Assembly: GCA_022448945.1 (NCBI GenBank)
Contig: JAKVCV010000018.1
Location: 42,179-102,364, forward strand
Direction: 5' to 3'
From: Saprospiraceae bacterium
GTDB taxonomy: Bacteria > Bacteroidota > Bacteroidia > Chitinophagales > Saprospiraceae
Length of the DNA: 60,186 nt
Shown in pieces: positions 30,321 to 39,867 of this stretch (within the stretch, counting starts at the first letter, position 1; each line of letters begins with the position of its first letter). Below the pieces are notes generated by a model that saw only the letters and a program-made list of their open reading frames with translations, searched no databases and was not told the DNA's origin. Made by a program: the position numbers and the translations under genes.

Positions 30321-32135
30321 ATGCAACATTTCTGGAAAACACTAGGTTACCTCCGTTACTACAAAACACATGCAATATTAAACATCCTGTTTAATATATT
30401 AGCTGCCGTTTTTACTATTGCTTCCTTTTTAGTCCTAAAACCATTTCTTGACATTCTTTTTGTAAATGAAATTGTTAATTCAGCGTCAACTTCAAATTCG
30501 GGATTTATTTCCAGCTGGAAAACCTACTTTAATTCAAATTTAAGTAATTATATAATTGAAAATGGCAAAACATCTGGCTTAATATTGGTGTCTTTTATTG
30601 TAATGCTCACCTTCTTTTTCAAAAATCTATTTCGCTATTTAGCGATGTATGTAATTGTACCTGTTCGATATGGGATTGAAAAACAAATTCGCAGTGAACT
30701 CTTTGAAAAATTAATGCTATTACCAATTTCTTTTTTTTCAGACGAACGTAAAGGAAATTTAATGTCAAAAATGACAATTGATGTACAGGAAATACAATGG
30801 TCTGTATTACAATCAGTTGAAACTGTCGTTCGTTCACCAATAATGATTATTGGCTCTTTAGGAGTGATGTTTTATATCAGTCCATTATTAACCGGGTATT
30901 CTTTTATTCTAATTCTATTTGTAGGATTAATTATTGGCGGAATAGGCAAAACTTTAAAACGCAAATCTAAAGCAGCCCAAGAATCTCAAGGACGATTATT
31001 ATCTATTCTTGACGAAGCAATATCAGGACTACGTGTAGTTCGAGCATTTAACGCAGAAAATTATCAGAACAAAAAATTTGGTGATGAAAACAATTATTAT
31101 GAACAAACCATGAATCGCATAATGCGACGCAAAGATCTATCATCTCCTTTGACTGAGTTCTTAGGTGTAGGTGTGGTTGTATGTTTATTAATGCTTGGAG
31201 GAAATTTAGTTTTTCAGGGGGCTTTTTCTGCTTCTACTTTTGTAGTTTTTATCACAATGTTTTACAATATTATTGACCCTGCAAAATCTTTCTCAAATGC
31301 CTACTATGCAATACAAAAAGGAAGTGCTGCAATAGAACGCATTAATCTAACAATGAATCTACCGATTGATTTAACAGATAATATAGATGCAATACCAATA
31401 AAAACGCTAAAAAAAGATATTCAATTCAAGGATGTAAATTTTTCTTTTAATAAGGAACGTCAAATCCTTGAAAACATAAACATTAATATACCAAAAGGAA
31501 GTTCAGTTGCACTAGTAGGAGCTTCTGGTGCCGGAAAATCTACTTTAATTGATCTATTACCTAGATTCTATGATATCAACCATGGAGAAATCTTATTTGA
31601 TGGAATCAATATCAAAAACTACCAGATTAAAACCTTGCGTCAACTTATGAGTATTGTTTCTCAAGAAGCAGTTTTATTTAATGATAGTATTTATAACAAT
31701 ATTGTTTTTGGATTGGAAGGGGTTAGTATAAAAGAAGTAGAAGAAGCTGCTAAAGTAGCAAATGCGCACGAATTTATTATAAACACTGAAAATGGTTATC
31801 AAACCTCTATTGGAGATGGAGGCAACAAACTAAGTGGCGGTCAAAGGCAACGAATTACAATAGCTAGAGCAATACTTCGAAACCCCCCTATCCTAATTCT
31901 TGATGAAGCTACCTCTGCACTAGATTCTGCTTCTGAACGCTTGGTGCAAGAAGCTATTTTTAGGGTAATGCAAAATCGAACTTCAATTATTATTGCTCAC
32001 CGCTTGTCTACGATTCAAAACGTAGATAAAATAATAGTAATGGAAGAAGGGAAAATAATTGAAATGGGCTCACATGACACACTATTATCATCAGGTGGCG
32101 TTTATGAACAATTGGTGAAATTACAGAAGATGTAA
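30321..32135 (+). CDS. ABC transporter, fused permease and ATPase (MsbA/ABCB type)
   Basis: A 604-aa half-transporter expected to work as a homodimer in the inner membrane, exporting a lipid, peptide or drug. Residues 1-330 carry six membrane segments (for example ILNILFNILAAVFTIASFLV and LIPVSFF-type coupling helices around LLPISFFSDERKGNLMSKMT). The ATPase domain from about 350 has Walker A GASGAGKST (about 400), a Q-loop (VSQEAVLF), the signature LSGGQRQRI, Walker B ILILDEATSALD and the switch histidine in IIIAHRLST. All catalytic motifs are intact. MsbA lipid flippase is a reasonable guess, but the sequence alone does not fix the substrate. It follows the TrpF-like gene by 22 bases, so both may be on one transcript. 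Confidence 0.94.
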   Translation: MQHFWKTLGYLRYYKTHAILNILFNILAAVFTIASFLVLKPFLDILFVNEIVNSASTSNSGFISSWKTYFNSNLSNYIIENGKTSGLILVSFIVMLTFFFKNLFRYLAMYVIVPVRYGIEKQIRSELFEKLMLLPISFFSDERKGNLMSKMTIDVQEIQWSVLQSVETVVRSPIMIIGSLGVMFYISPLLTGYSFILILFVGLIIGGIGKTLKRKSKAAQESQGRLLSILDEAISGLRVVRAFNAENYQNKKFGDENNYYEQTMNRIMRRKDLSSPLTEFLGVGVVVCLLMLGGNLVFQGAFSASTFVVFITMFYNIIDPAKSFSNAYYAIQKGSAAIERINLTMNLPIDLTDNIDAIPIKTLKKDIQFKDVNFSFNKERQILENININIPKGSSVALVGASGAGKSTLIDLLPRFYDINHGEILFDGINIKNYQIKTLRQLMSIVSQEAVLFNDSIYNNIVFGLEGVSIKEVEEAAKVANAHEFIINTENGYQTSIGDGGNKLSGGQRQRITIARAILRNPPILILDEATSALDSASERLVQEAIFRVMQNRTSIIIAHRLSTIQNVDKIIVMEEGKIIEMGSHDTLLSSGGVYEQLVKLQKM

Positions 32136-32327
32136 AATAAATTAATTCTGTAATAATTAGTTTCAATTGCATAATTAAAAAAGAGATAATTAACTTTTTT
32201 ATCCTTAACAAATCCACAATACTATATACTTACTAATTCATCGATTTGTTATTAACAATCAACTCACAAAACATTATTTTTTCTTAAAAACACACTTTAT
32301 TTTCCCCTAATAATAATGTATATTTGT

Positions 32328-33044
32328 ATGGTGAAAGACTATTATCAAATATTAGGAGTCCATAAAGAGGCAAGCTTACCTGAAATACAGAAAGCATATC
32401 AAAAACTATCACTGAAATTCCATCCTGACAAGAATGGGCAAGACCCCTTTTTTATAAGACATTATGAAAATATAACCGAAGCGTATGACACGCTAAGTGA
32501 TGATCATAAAAGGTATAGATACGACAAGACATTCAATAGACAACCTACTAAAGATACTAGTGAAGACCTCGATGGACCTTCACCTGTTATTAGTTCATTT
32601 TTTGCATCTAAAAAGGCTGGCAAAAAAGGAGATTTATTAACAATTTCCTGGGAAGTTTTTAACGCCGAAGATGTACATATCAATCTAATAGGGAATGTTG
32701 CTTCTAATGGAACACAAACAATAAGAATTCTTGAAGAAGCAAACACTGAACCATTTTTCAGAATAGAGCTAACAGCCTCCAATAGCTTTTCAAAAAAAAA
32801 TAGTCATAAAGAACTTAAAATAATAAATCTGGCTTATTCGAACATAGATAAGAAATTAAAGCCAAACCAAGAATCACTGACTAAAGATAAAAAGAAAAGA
32901 AAAACAAAACATAAAAAAGAAAAAAGTGCTACTGTCATTTATAAGCATAACAATTCAGGCACTGCTTACCTATTGGTTGCTGTTATGTTTTTTATTATTA
33001 TAGTAATGCTGTATCAAATTCATACTATAAACCCATTTTTCTAA
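32328..33044 (+). CDS. Membrane-anchored J-domain protein
   Basis: A protein of about 238 aa with an N-terminal J domain (residues 1-70: DYYQILGVHKEASLPEIQKA, the HPD motif in KFHPDKNGQD, ending RYRYDKTF) that would stimulate a DnaK-type Hsp70. A beta-rich middle domain (about 85-165) follows, then a lysine-rich linker (KDKKKRKTKHKKEK) and a C-terminal membrane segment (AYLLVAVMFFIIIVMLY). It lacks the Gly/Phe and zinc-finger domains of DnaJ, so it is a specialised J protein tethered to the membrane. I prefer ATG 32328 because MVKDYYQILGV is the standard J-domain start; an in-frame ATG at 32316 adds four residues. Its stop overlaps the next start by one base. Confidence 0.85.
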   Translation: MVKDYYQILGVHKEASLPEIQKAYQKLSLKFHPDKNGQDPFFIRHYENITEAYDTLSDDHKRYRYDKTFNRQPTKDTSEDLDGPSPVISSFFASKKAGKKGDLLTISWEVFNAEDVHINLIGNVASNGTQTIRILEEANTEPFFRIELTASNSFSKKNSHKELKIINLAYSNIDKKLKPNQESLTKDKKKRKTKHKKEKSATVIYKHNNSGTAYLLVAVMFFIIIVMLYQIHTINPFF

Positions 33045-33403
33045 TGTTTAAATTTTTTAATACTACAAAGTTCAAACCAAGAGAATTTGGATATAAACCA
33101 AGATTTTATGACCCCGAAAAGGAAGAATTTGAATCACGCATTAAAAACAGAGCAAAAAACAATCTAAAAGGAGAACAAACAAAATCTCGTATACATAGAG
33201 AATTTAACAATTTAAAATCAGGCAATGAGTCCAAAAAAGGCAAGGGACTAACATCGTCTTCGTTGAGATTGTTTTTTATTATCATTATACTGGCCATAGC
33301 TAGTTACTTTGTATTAGATAATTTATTACCTAAACTAATTCAAAACTGGTTCCCTGAACAAAATGAACAATATGAATTTTTAGAAGAGTATGAAAACTCC
33401 TGA
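33044..33403 (+). CDS. Small single-pass membrane protein translationally coupled to the J protein
   Basis: A 119-aa basic protein that I cannot name. The cytoplasmic half (residues 1-75) is rich in Lys, Arg and Glu (EFGYKPRFYDPEKEEFESRI), then comes one membrane segment (about 77-96, LRLFFIIIILAIASYFVLD) and a short acidic tail. The ATG shares its A with the stop of the J-domain gene (TAATG), which indicates translational coupling and a shared job at the membrane. The type of protein recalls the small conserved membrane proteins found near mutL in this phylum; that comparison is from memory. mutL starts 163 bases downstream. Confidence 0.7.
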   Translation: MFKFFNTTKFKPREFGYKPRFYDPEKEEFESRIKNRAKNNLKGEQTKSRIHREFNNLKSGNESKKGKGLTSSSLRLFFIIIILAIASYFVLDNLLPKLIQNWFPEQNEQYEFLEEYENS

Positions 33404-33566
33404 TTTAATGATCATAACATCCCTCTTCTATACAAAGCGAAAAATACTTTTTTATTTTATTCAAGCAATGACATTTTACTTGTTTTACCAAGCATTGAGT
33501 ATCTTGTGCAAAATATAATTACGGATTAAATACATTACCAGACCATATAAATAATAAATGAAATAA

Positions 33567-35504
33567 ATGGCCGACCTTATACAACTATTACCTGATCATA
33601 TTGCAAATCAAATTGCTGCAGGTGAAGTAATACAACGCCCCGCTTCTGTAGTAAAAGAATTACTAGAGAATTCTATTGATGCTGGTGCAAAAAATATACG
33701 TTTAATTGTGAAAAATGCAGGAAAAACGCTTATTAAGGTAGTTGATGATGGTATAGGAATGTCTGAAACTGATGCACGTATGTGTTTTGAGAGACATGCA
33801 ACCTCTAAAATTCGGAAAGCTGAAGATCTTTTTTCAATTCTTACCAAAGGTTTCAGAGGAGAAGCAATGGCTTCTATTGCAGCTATTGCACACATCGAAT
33901 TACGCACTAAAAAACATAAGGAAGAATTAGGGACAAAACTGGAAATTGCAGCATCAAAAGTCCTGTTACAAGAACCTTGTCAGAATGCTGCAGGGACCTC
34001 TATTTCAGTCAAAAATTTATTTTACAATATTCCTGCACGTAGACATTTCCTAAAGTCTGATACTGTTGAAATGAGACATATTATTGATGAGTTCCAACAT
34101 GTAGCGCTTGCACATCCTGAAATATTTTTCTCCCTTCATCATAATACCGATAAATTATATCACCTACCAGTAAGCAACCTGCGACAAAGAATAGTTGGCA
34201 TCCTGGGAAATAAAATTAATGCATCCTTAATTCCAATAAATGAAGAAACTGATATTTTAAAAATATCTGGATATATTGGAAAGCCTGAATCTGCAAAAAA
34301 AACAAGGGGGAATCAATTCTTTTTTGTAAACAACCGATATATAAAAAGTGGTTATTTTAATCATGCATTGCTAAATGCATATGAAGATCTCTTACCAGAA
34401 AAAACCTACCCTTTGTATGTTATATTTTTTAAAGTTGATCCAGCAAAAATTGATGTTAATATTCACCCTACAAAACAAGAAATCAAGTTTGAAGATGAAC
34501 GGCTTGTATACAATTATCTGAGGGTTAGTACTAGACATGCACTGGCTCAAAACAGCATTACACCAAGCTTAGATTTTGAAGTAGAAAGTAGTATTTCTAA
34601 ACATTTAGACCACTCCAATCCCGATACCCCAGCCTTTAAAACTAATAAAACGCAACAAGCAGAAACTTTTGGTTCCAAAGCTAACAATTCTACTAAGAAA
34701 TTATCAGACTACAGCAAACCAGAGAAAACAGAACAACAGATTAGCAATCTACAAAACTGGGAAAAACTATATGAAAACATTGAAGAGAATGCATTAAAAC
34801 AAGGACAAGAACTTGAACAAGACAAACATAACTTATTCTCATCTTCTATATCTAATAATGAACATGATAACGATGATGAAGAATTAATTTTATCGAGTAA
34901 AGCTTCTTCCACCCCATTGGAAGGAGAGACTACTGATACCCAGACAACCAAACACTTATATCAACTACATAATAAATATATCATAAGTCCTGTAAAATCA
35001 GGATTTTTACTATTCGACCAGCAAATTGCTCACCAACGTATCATGTATGAACGTTATCTCTATCAATTTGAACATAAAAAATCAACTTCTCAAAAATTAT
35101 TATTTCCGCTAACTATAGAACTTACTGTCGGCGATTCTACCTTATTAAGTGATCTTTTACCAAAGCTCAATGAATTAGGGCTAGATATTAAAGAATTTGG
35201 TAATAATAGTTTTGTGATTCATGGACTCCCACCAGAACTGAGCAATCAAAACGAACAAGAAATTATAACCCAACTTCTTGAACAATTTAAACTGAATATT
35301 GACTTAAAAATTGAAATATATGACAATATTGCGCGTGCATTGGCTACCCAAAGCGCTATGAAATCAGGGACAAAATTAACTGAAATTGAGATGCAACTAT
35401 TAATTGATGAACTATTTGCTTGTCAGACCCCATATGTTGGTCCTAATGGAAATAAAACATTCATCTCGGTTGAAATGGATGAATTAATTAAACGCTTTCA
35501 ATAA
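33567..35504 (+). CDS. mutL: DNA mismatch repair protein MutL
   Basis: A 645-aa mismatch-repair matchmaker. The N-terminal GHKL ATPase is intact: ELLENSIDAGAKNI (about 31-44), VVDDGIGM, HATSKI and TKGFRGEAMASIAAIAHIE (about 93-111), with NIHPTKQEIKF near 305. An Asp/Glu/Ser-rich linker spans about 335-460. The C-terminal dimerisation domain is present, but its endonuclease metal motif is altered: DQQIAHQRIMYE stands where DQHA(X)2E(X)4E is expected, the ALATQSAMKSG stretch lacks the usual Cys, and GPNGNKTF replaces the C.HGRP motif. It could therefore be an ATPase/matchmaker without nicking activity, as in MutH-type systems, or use lineage-specific ligands. No mutS or mutH lies in the window. 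Confidence 0.95.
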   Translation: MADLIQLLPDHIANQIAAGEVIQRPASVVKELLENSIDAGAKNIRLIVKNAGKTLIKVVDDGIGMSETDARMCFERHATSKIRKAEDLFSILTKGFRGEAMASIAAIAHIELRTKKHKEELGTKLEIAASKVLLQEPCQNAAGTSISVKNLFYNIPARRHFLKSDTVEMRHIIDEFQHVALAHPEIFFSLHHNTDKLYHLPVSNLRQRIVGILGNKINASLIPINEETDILKISGYIGKPESAKKTRGNQFFFVNNRYIKSGYFNHALLNAYEDLLPEKTYPLYVIFFKVDPAKIDVNIHPTKQEIKFEDERLVYNYLRVSTRHALAQNSITPSLDFEVESSISKHLDHSNPDTPAFKTNKTQQAETFGSKANNSTKKLSDYSKPEKTEQQISNLQNWEKLYENIEENALKQGQELEQDKHNLFSSSISNNEHDNDDEELILSSKASSTPLEGETTDTQTTKHLYQLHNKYIISPVKSGFLLFDQQIAHQRIMYERYLYQFEHKKSTSQKLLFPLTIELTVGDSTLLSDLLPKLNELGLDIKEFGNNSFVIHGLPPELSNQNEQEIITQLLEQFKLNIDLKIEIYDNIARALATQSAMKSGTKLTEIEMQLLIDELFACQTPYVGPNGNKTFISVEMDELIKRFQ

Positions 35505-35588
35505 ACAGCTTAACCCCAATATATATCGCCCTATGGCAGAAAGTCTAAAATTCCAATTATGTTTTTTTCTATAATTAATTTATAAATC

Positions 35589-36062
35589 ATGCAAAATTTA
35601 ATGAACCTATTTCAATTTACCTACTTGCTTTTATTATTTAATTTTCTGTTTTCATCTGGTTTAAAAGCTCAGGTAGAGTTTAATGGGAAAGGGATCTTAG
35701 GTAAATGGAGAATTGTAGATGTAAAAACCGACGAAGACAAAACCATAATGGAAATCTGGGAAAAAAACGGTAATTATTTCGCCAAGATAGTTGATATTCC
35801 TGGACTTACAGAAGAAGAGAAAAACTCAACATTTTGCAAGAAAAGTACAGACAAAAGAAAGGGACAAAAATTAGTAGGAATGGAAATTATCTCAAATCTA
35901 CAGAAAGGAAAGGAAAAATATTCTGAAGGCGATATACTTGATCTTTCAAAAGGTAAAATATTTAAATGTGATATATGGCTAGAAAATGAAGATCGTCTGA
36001 AAGTGAGAACACATGTTCCTATTATTTATAAAGATGAAGTATGGCTTAGAAAAACTGACTAA
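35589..36062 (+). CDS. DUF2147 family exported protein
   Basis: A 157-aa protein with a signal peptide ending GLKAQ near residue 28, then a DUF2147 domain: ILGKWRIVDVKTDEDKTIME, IWEKNGNYFAKIVDIPG, KGQKLVGMEIISNL, DILDLSKGKIFKCDIWL and a closing VPIIYKDEVWLRK. This family is a small beta-barrel found in the periplasm of many bacteria; its biochemical role is not established, though a lipocalin-like ligand-binding fold is often suggested. The start could be ATG 35589 or the Met five codons further on; the first gives a normal signal peptide. It stands alone between mutL and a terminator-like hairpin. Confidence 0.85.
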   Translation: MQNLMNLFQFTYLLLLFNFLFSSGLKAQVEFNGKGILGKWRIVDVKTDEDKTIMEIWEKNGNYFAKIVDIPGLTEEEKNSTFCKKSTDKRKGQKLVGMEIISNLQKGKEKYSEGDILDLSKGKIFKCDIWLENEDRLKVRTHVPIIYKDEVWLRKTD

Positions 36063-36220
36063 GGTGATTTTTGTGTGCCCTTTAAAAATCATAAACATTT
36101 TTTAGCTCACTATATTTGTATCAAAAGTTACCAGGATTCACCACAATGCATGATTGAATACCGTTTAAAATACAAATTCTAAAATAAATAGGATTTTTTT
36201 AATGTAACCTAAAAAACAAA

Positions 36221-36284
36221 AAAGCCGAAAGTAGACAATATGAAAACGTTTTTATATGGTCTTCAAAAAGCTACTTTCGACTTT
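36221..36284. terminator. Inverted repeat between convergent genes
   Basis: AAAGCCGAAAGTAG (36221-36234) pairs with CTACTTTCGACTTT (36271-36284) with a single C/A mismatch. The arms enclose about 36 bases and are flanked by A-rich and T-rich DNA. It lies between the DUF2147 gene (+) and katG (-), so it can act as a bidirectional terminator. The long loop is unusual and a remnant of a small element is an alternative. Confidence 0.55.
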
Positions 36285-36304
36285 ATATGAATTATAAAAA
36301 AGTA

Positions 36305-38470
36305 TCAACCAAGATCAAAACGGTCTGCGTTCATAACTTTATTCCATACATTGATAAAATCTATGATGAATTTATCTTTGTTTTCATCTATTGCATATAC
36401 TTCAACAATAGCGCGCAATTCTGAATTAGACCCAAAAACTAAGTCTGTTCGTGATGCAGTTCGAACGATTTCTCCCGTATTACGATCTTTAGCTGTATAG
36501 CTATTGAAATCCGTTTTTTCCCATTTCACATCCATTGAAAGTAAAGTTTTGAACCAATTATTATCAAGATTTCCTTCTGTCCATAAACCGTGGCCACTAT
36601 TTGAAACCCCCATAGCTCTGAGCCCTCCGACTAGAACAGTCAATTCAACAGGATTTAGATCTAATAATTGAGCTTTATCTAGCATGATTTCTTCTGAAGT
36701 TACTGCAAATTCTTTTTCTGCAAAATTACGGAAACCACAGGATTTTGGTTTAAGTAATTCAAAAGATTCTATAGATGTATTTTCCTGTGTAGCATCGCCA
36801 CGTCCAGTGGTAACTTCTACTTTGGTTCCACTAGCCATTTCTATACCTACGGCACCGCCAATAACAATTGCATCAGCCACACTAATACCATTTTCAACTG
36901 CAATTGTTTCAAGAATAGATAACACACGTTTGAGTTGTTCAGGCTTATTGACAGTCCAATTAATTTGTGGTTCTAGACGAATTCTGGCTCCATTGGCACC
37001 ACCTCGGTTATCAGACTTTCTAAAAGTTGATGCCGATGCCCATGCTGTTTCAATAAGTTCTATTTTTGTCAATGCTGTATTTTTAATAGCTGTTCTTACT
37101 TTTTCTTCTTTTTCTTCAGAAAGTTTAGGTGTTGCTACTATTGGATCTTGCCATACATAATCAACATCCTTATAATCACCAGCTATGTAATTACTTTTAG
37201 GTCCCATATCTCTATGAAGTAACTTAAACCATGCTTTTGCAAATGCCTCTTCAAACGCCGCAGGATTTTCTAAAAAATACTTGCATATTTTATTATATGC
37301 TGGGTCCATTTTCAGAGACATGTCAGCAGTAGTCATCATAGGAAGCACTTTTTGGCTGCTGCCATCTACTTGTGGTACCATATCCTGCTCCTCACAATTT
37401 ATAGGATGCCATTGCCAAGCTCCTGCTGGACTTTTTTTACATTCCCATTCGTATTTGAATAACAATTCCAAGTAACCCATATCCCATTTAATAGGATTTG
37501 TAGTCCATGGCCCCTCAATACCGCTCGTAATAGTATCTACACCTTTTCCAGATTTATACGAGTTGATCCATCCAAAACCTTGTGCTTCAATTTCAGCTAA
37601 TTCTGGGTTGTTACCATTATAATCTTCACTAGCTGCACCGTGCGCTTTACCGAATGTATGACCTCCAGCAGTCAATGCAACTGTTTCTTCGTCATTCATT
37701 GCCATACGCTTAAAAGTTTCTCTTACATCTAGTGCTGAAAGGGAAGGATCTGGATTGCCGTTAGGTCCTTGGGGATTTACGTAAATTAACCCCATCTGAA
37801 CAGCTGCCAAAGGGTTTTCTAAGTCTTGACGACTTTTACCGTAACGATTATCTCCCAGCCATTCATCTTCAGATCCCCAATAAATATCTTTTTCTGGATG
37901 CCATATATCCTTTCTGCCCAAAGCTGTCCCGTGATTGGGACCACCCATATCTTCTATTGCGACATTCCCAGCCAGGACCAAAAGATCTGCCCAACTCAAG
38001 CTGTTACCATATTTTTCTTTAATTGGCCATAAAAGACGTCTGGCTTTGTCCAAGTTACCATTGTCTGGCCAAGAATTTAAAGGTGCAAATCTTTGTGCCC
38101 CTGTTGCAGCACCACCGCGCCCATCGCCAGTTCTATAAGTTCCTGCAGCATGCCATGTCATCCGAATAAAAAAGGGACCATAATGACCATAATCAGCTGG
38201 CCACCAATCTTTGCTGTCGGTCATTATAAATTTTAAATCCTTTTTAACAGCTTCCAGATTTAATGATTTAACTTTATCATGATAATTGATTTCCAAAACA
38301 GGGTTGCTTTTTACATCTTGCTGACGAAGAATGTCCAAATTTAAATGATTCGGCCACCAATCTTTATTTTGAGTACCAAGATTAGGTGTAGTTGTTGAAC
38401 CATGAAAAGGGCATTTACCATTATGATCGCCATTATAATTGAAAGTTTTTATGTTTTTATTATGATCCAT
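36305..38470 (-). CDS. katG: Catalase-peroxidase
   Basis: A haem enzyme that removes hydrogen peroxide by catalase and peroxidase reactions. The 721 aa are typical for the bifunctional two-domain KatG. The distal site is in [19 protein letters not shown] (about 97-115), supplying Arg, Trp and His; that Trp with the Tyr in [15 protein letters not shown] and the Met in [14 protein letters not shown] makes the expected Met-Tyr-Trp adduct. The proximal haem ligand is His in [10 protein letters not shown]. The C-terminal non-haem copy starts near 430 ([20 protein letters not shown]). There is no signal peptide, so it is cytoplasmic. It is divergent from the transporter-pxpABC operon, with a 14-base palindrome between them. 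Confidence 0.98.
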   Translation of the reverse strand: MDHNKNIKTFNYNGDHNGKCPFHGSTTTPNLGTQNKDWWPNHLNLDILRQQDVKSNPVLEINYHDKVKSLNLEAVKKDLKFIMTDSKDWWPADYGHYGPFFIRMTWHAAGTYRTGDGRGGAATGAQRFAPLNSWPDNGNLDKARRLLWPIKEKYGNSLSWADLLVLAGNVAIEDMGGPNHGTALGRKDIWHPEKDIYWGSEDEWLGDNRYGKSRQDLENPLAAVQMGLIYVNPQGPNGNPDPSLSALDVRETFKRMAMNDEETVALTAGGHTFGKAHGAASEDYNGNNPELAEIEAQGFGWINSYKSGKGVDTITSGIEGPWTTNPIKWDMGYLELLFKYEWECKKSPAGAWQWHPINCEEQDMVPQVDGSSQKVLPMMTTADMSLKMDPAYNKICKYFLENPAAFEEAFAKAWFKLLHRDMGPKSNYIAGDYKDVDYVWQDPIVATPKLSEEKEEKVRTAIKNTALTKIELIETAWASASTFRKSDNRGGANGARIRLEPQINWTVNKPEQLKRVLSILETIAVENGISVADAIVIGGAVGIEMASGTKVEVTTGRGDATQENTSIESFELLKPKSCGFRNFAEKEFAVTSEEIMLDKAQLLDLNPVELTVLVGGLRAMGVSNSGHGLWTEGNLDNNWFKTLLSMDVKWEKTDFNSYTAKDRNTGEIVRTASRTDLVFGSNSELRAIVEVYAIDENKDKFIIDFINVWNKVMNADRFDLG

Positions 38471-38545
38471 AGTTTTGGTGTTTTTTAGAAAAAAATTAAA
38501 TTTATTTAAAAAAGATACACAAGTTAAAAATTATATAAAGTATTT

Positions 38546-38559
38546 AACTTCATGAAGTT
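38546..38559. promoter_or_regulatory. 14-base perfect palindrome between katG and the NRAMP-like gene
   Basis: AACTTCATGAAGTT is fully self-complementary. It lies 76 bases upstream of the katG start and 85 bases upstream of the transporter start. It could be a dimeric repressor or activator site for katG, for the 5-oxoproline operon, or for both. It does not look like a standard PerR box. Confidence 0.4.
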
Positions 38560-38643
38560 TACAAAAAAAAGCCTAATGTATTATTTAAAATCATTCTAAA
38601 TAAAAAAGAGTCTTAATACTTTAGGTTATAAACAAAATTAATA

Positions 38644-39852
38644 GTGTACAAAAAACTAAAAAAAATAGGCCCTGGAGCAGTCATTGCAGCTGCATTTATT
38701 GGTCCAGGAACGGTGACAACTGCTACTATTGCAGGTAGCAGTTATGGTTATACGCTTTTATGGGCAGTAATATTTTCAGTTTTTGCAACATATATTTTGC
38801 AAGAAATGTCTGCACGACTTGGTGTAATTGGTGGCATAGGTGTAGGTCAAGCTATCCGGAAGAAAATAACAAATAAAAGCCTTAGGATAGTTGCTTCAGT
38901 TTTAATAATCGGAGCTGTATTTATAGGCAATGCCGCTTATGAAGCTGGAAATATTACTGGTGCTGTTTTAGGTTTTAATGATTGGTTTGATCAGTGGTCA
39001 TTAAATCCTTTAATTTTAGTAATCGGTTTAGTTGCATTTATGCTATTGTACAGTGGTAAATACTTATTCATTGAACGTTTTTTAATAGCTTTGGTAGCAA
39101 TAATGGGTTTAGTTTTTATCATTGCTTGTTTTGTAGTACAACCAGACTTTATTCAAATATTGCAGGGCATGTTTGTACCTTCAATTCCTGAAGGTGCATT
39201 ATTAATGGTAATAGGATTAATTGGAACAACAGTAGTGCCATACAACTTATTTTTACACGCTTCGTCTGTTCAAGAACACTGGTCAGGTAAAAAAGATTTG
39301 CATATATCCAGGCTCGACACCCTATTATCAGTTGTTTTAGGAGGAATTATAACAATGGCTATTCTTATTACTGCTGCTGTAACTTTTGAGGAGATAAATC
39401 AAGCAGTAACAACAAAAAATCTGTCTGAAGGATTAACACCGATCTTTGGCAATTTTTCTGCCCTGTTTCTTGGCATTGGCTTTTTTGCTGCTGGCATTTC
39501 TTCGGCAATAACAGCTCCCCTTGCAGCTGCCTTTGCAACTTCTGAAATTTTAGGGTGGGACAAACAATTAAAAGGGAAAAAATTCAGAATAGTATGGATG
39601 TCCGTTTTGTTTTTCGGCCTGTTTTTTTCCTGCCTTGGTTTTAAACCAACACTCGTTATCTTATTTGCTCAAGTTGCGAATGGAATTTTATTACCTATTA
39701 TTGCAATATTTTTACTATGGATTATGAACGATAAATCAATCATGGGAAAATATATCAATTCTACTTTGGTAAACATTCTAGGTTTGATTATTATTGGCAT
39801 AACTTTAATGCTAGGTTTGAAGCAAATTTTATCAGCATCAGGTTTATTATAA
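38644..39852 (+). CDS. NRAMP-fold transporter lacking the metal-binding residues
   Basis: A 402-aa inner-membrane protein with about 11 membrane segments and NRAMP family similarity. The family's metal ligands are missing: helix 1 reads AFIGPGTVTTATIAG where IDPGN is expected (Asp to Gly, Asn to Thr), and helix 6 reads GTTVVPYNLFLHASS where VMPH is expected (Met to Val, His to Tyr). It starts with GTG at 38644 (the following YKKLKKIGPGAVIAAAF fits the family start). It is 15 bases upstream of pxpA and leads the operon, as YcsG does beside the pxp homologues of Bacillus subtilis. This suggests that the substrate is 5-oxoproline or a related organic acid rather than Mn or Fe; that is inference. 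Confidence 0.88.
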   Translation: MYKKLKKIGPGAVIAAAFIGPGTVTTATIAGSSYGYTLLWAVIFSVFATYILQEMSARLGVIGGIGVGQAIRKKITNKSLRIVASVLIIGAVFIGNAAYEAGNITGAVLGFNDWFDQWSLNPLILVIGLVAFMLLYSGKYLFIERFLIALVAIMGLVFIIACFVVQPDFIQILQGMFVPSIPEGALLMVIGLIGTTVVPYNLFLHASSVQEHWSGKKDLHISRLDTLLSVVLGGIITMAILITAAVTFEEINQAVTTKNLSEGLTPIFGNFSALFLGIGFFAAGISSAITAPLAAAFATSEILGWDKQLKGKKFRIVWMSVLFFGLFFSCLGFKPTLVILFAQVANGILLPIIAIFLLWIMNDKSIMGKYINSTLVNILGLIIIGITLMLGLKQILSASGLL

Positions 39853-39867
39853 TGGGAATATTGTAAA

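Noticed and set aside
32319-32326. TATATTTG as a -7 promoter box for the J-domain gene
   Set aside because: It overlaps the start-codon region; transcription from it would begin downstream of both possible ATG codons.
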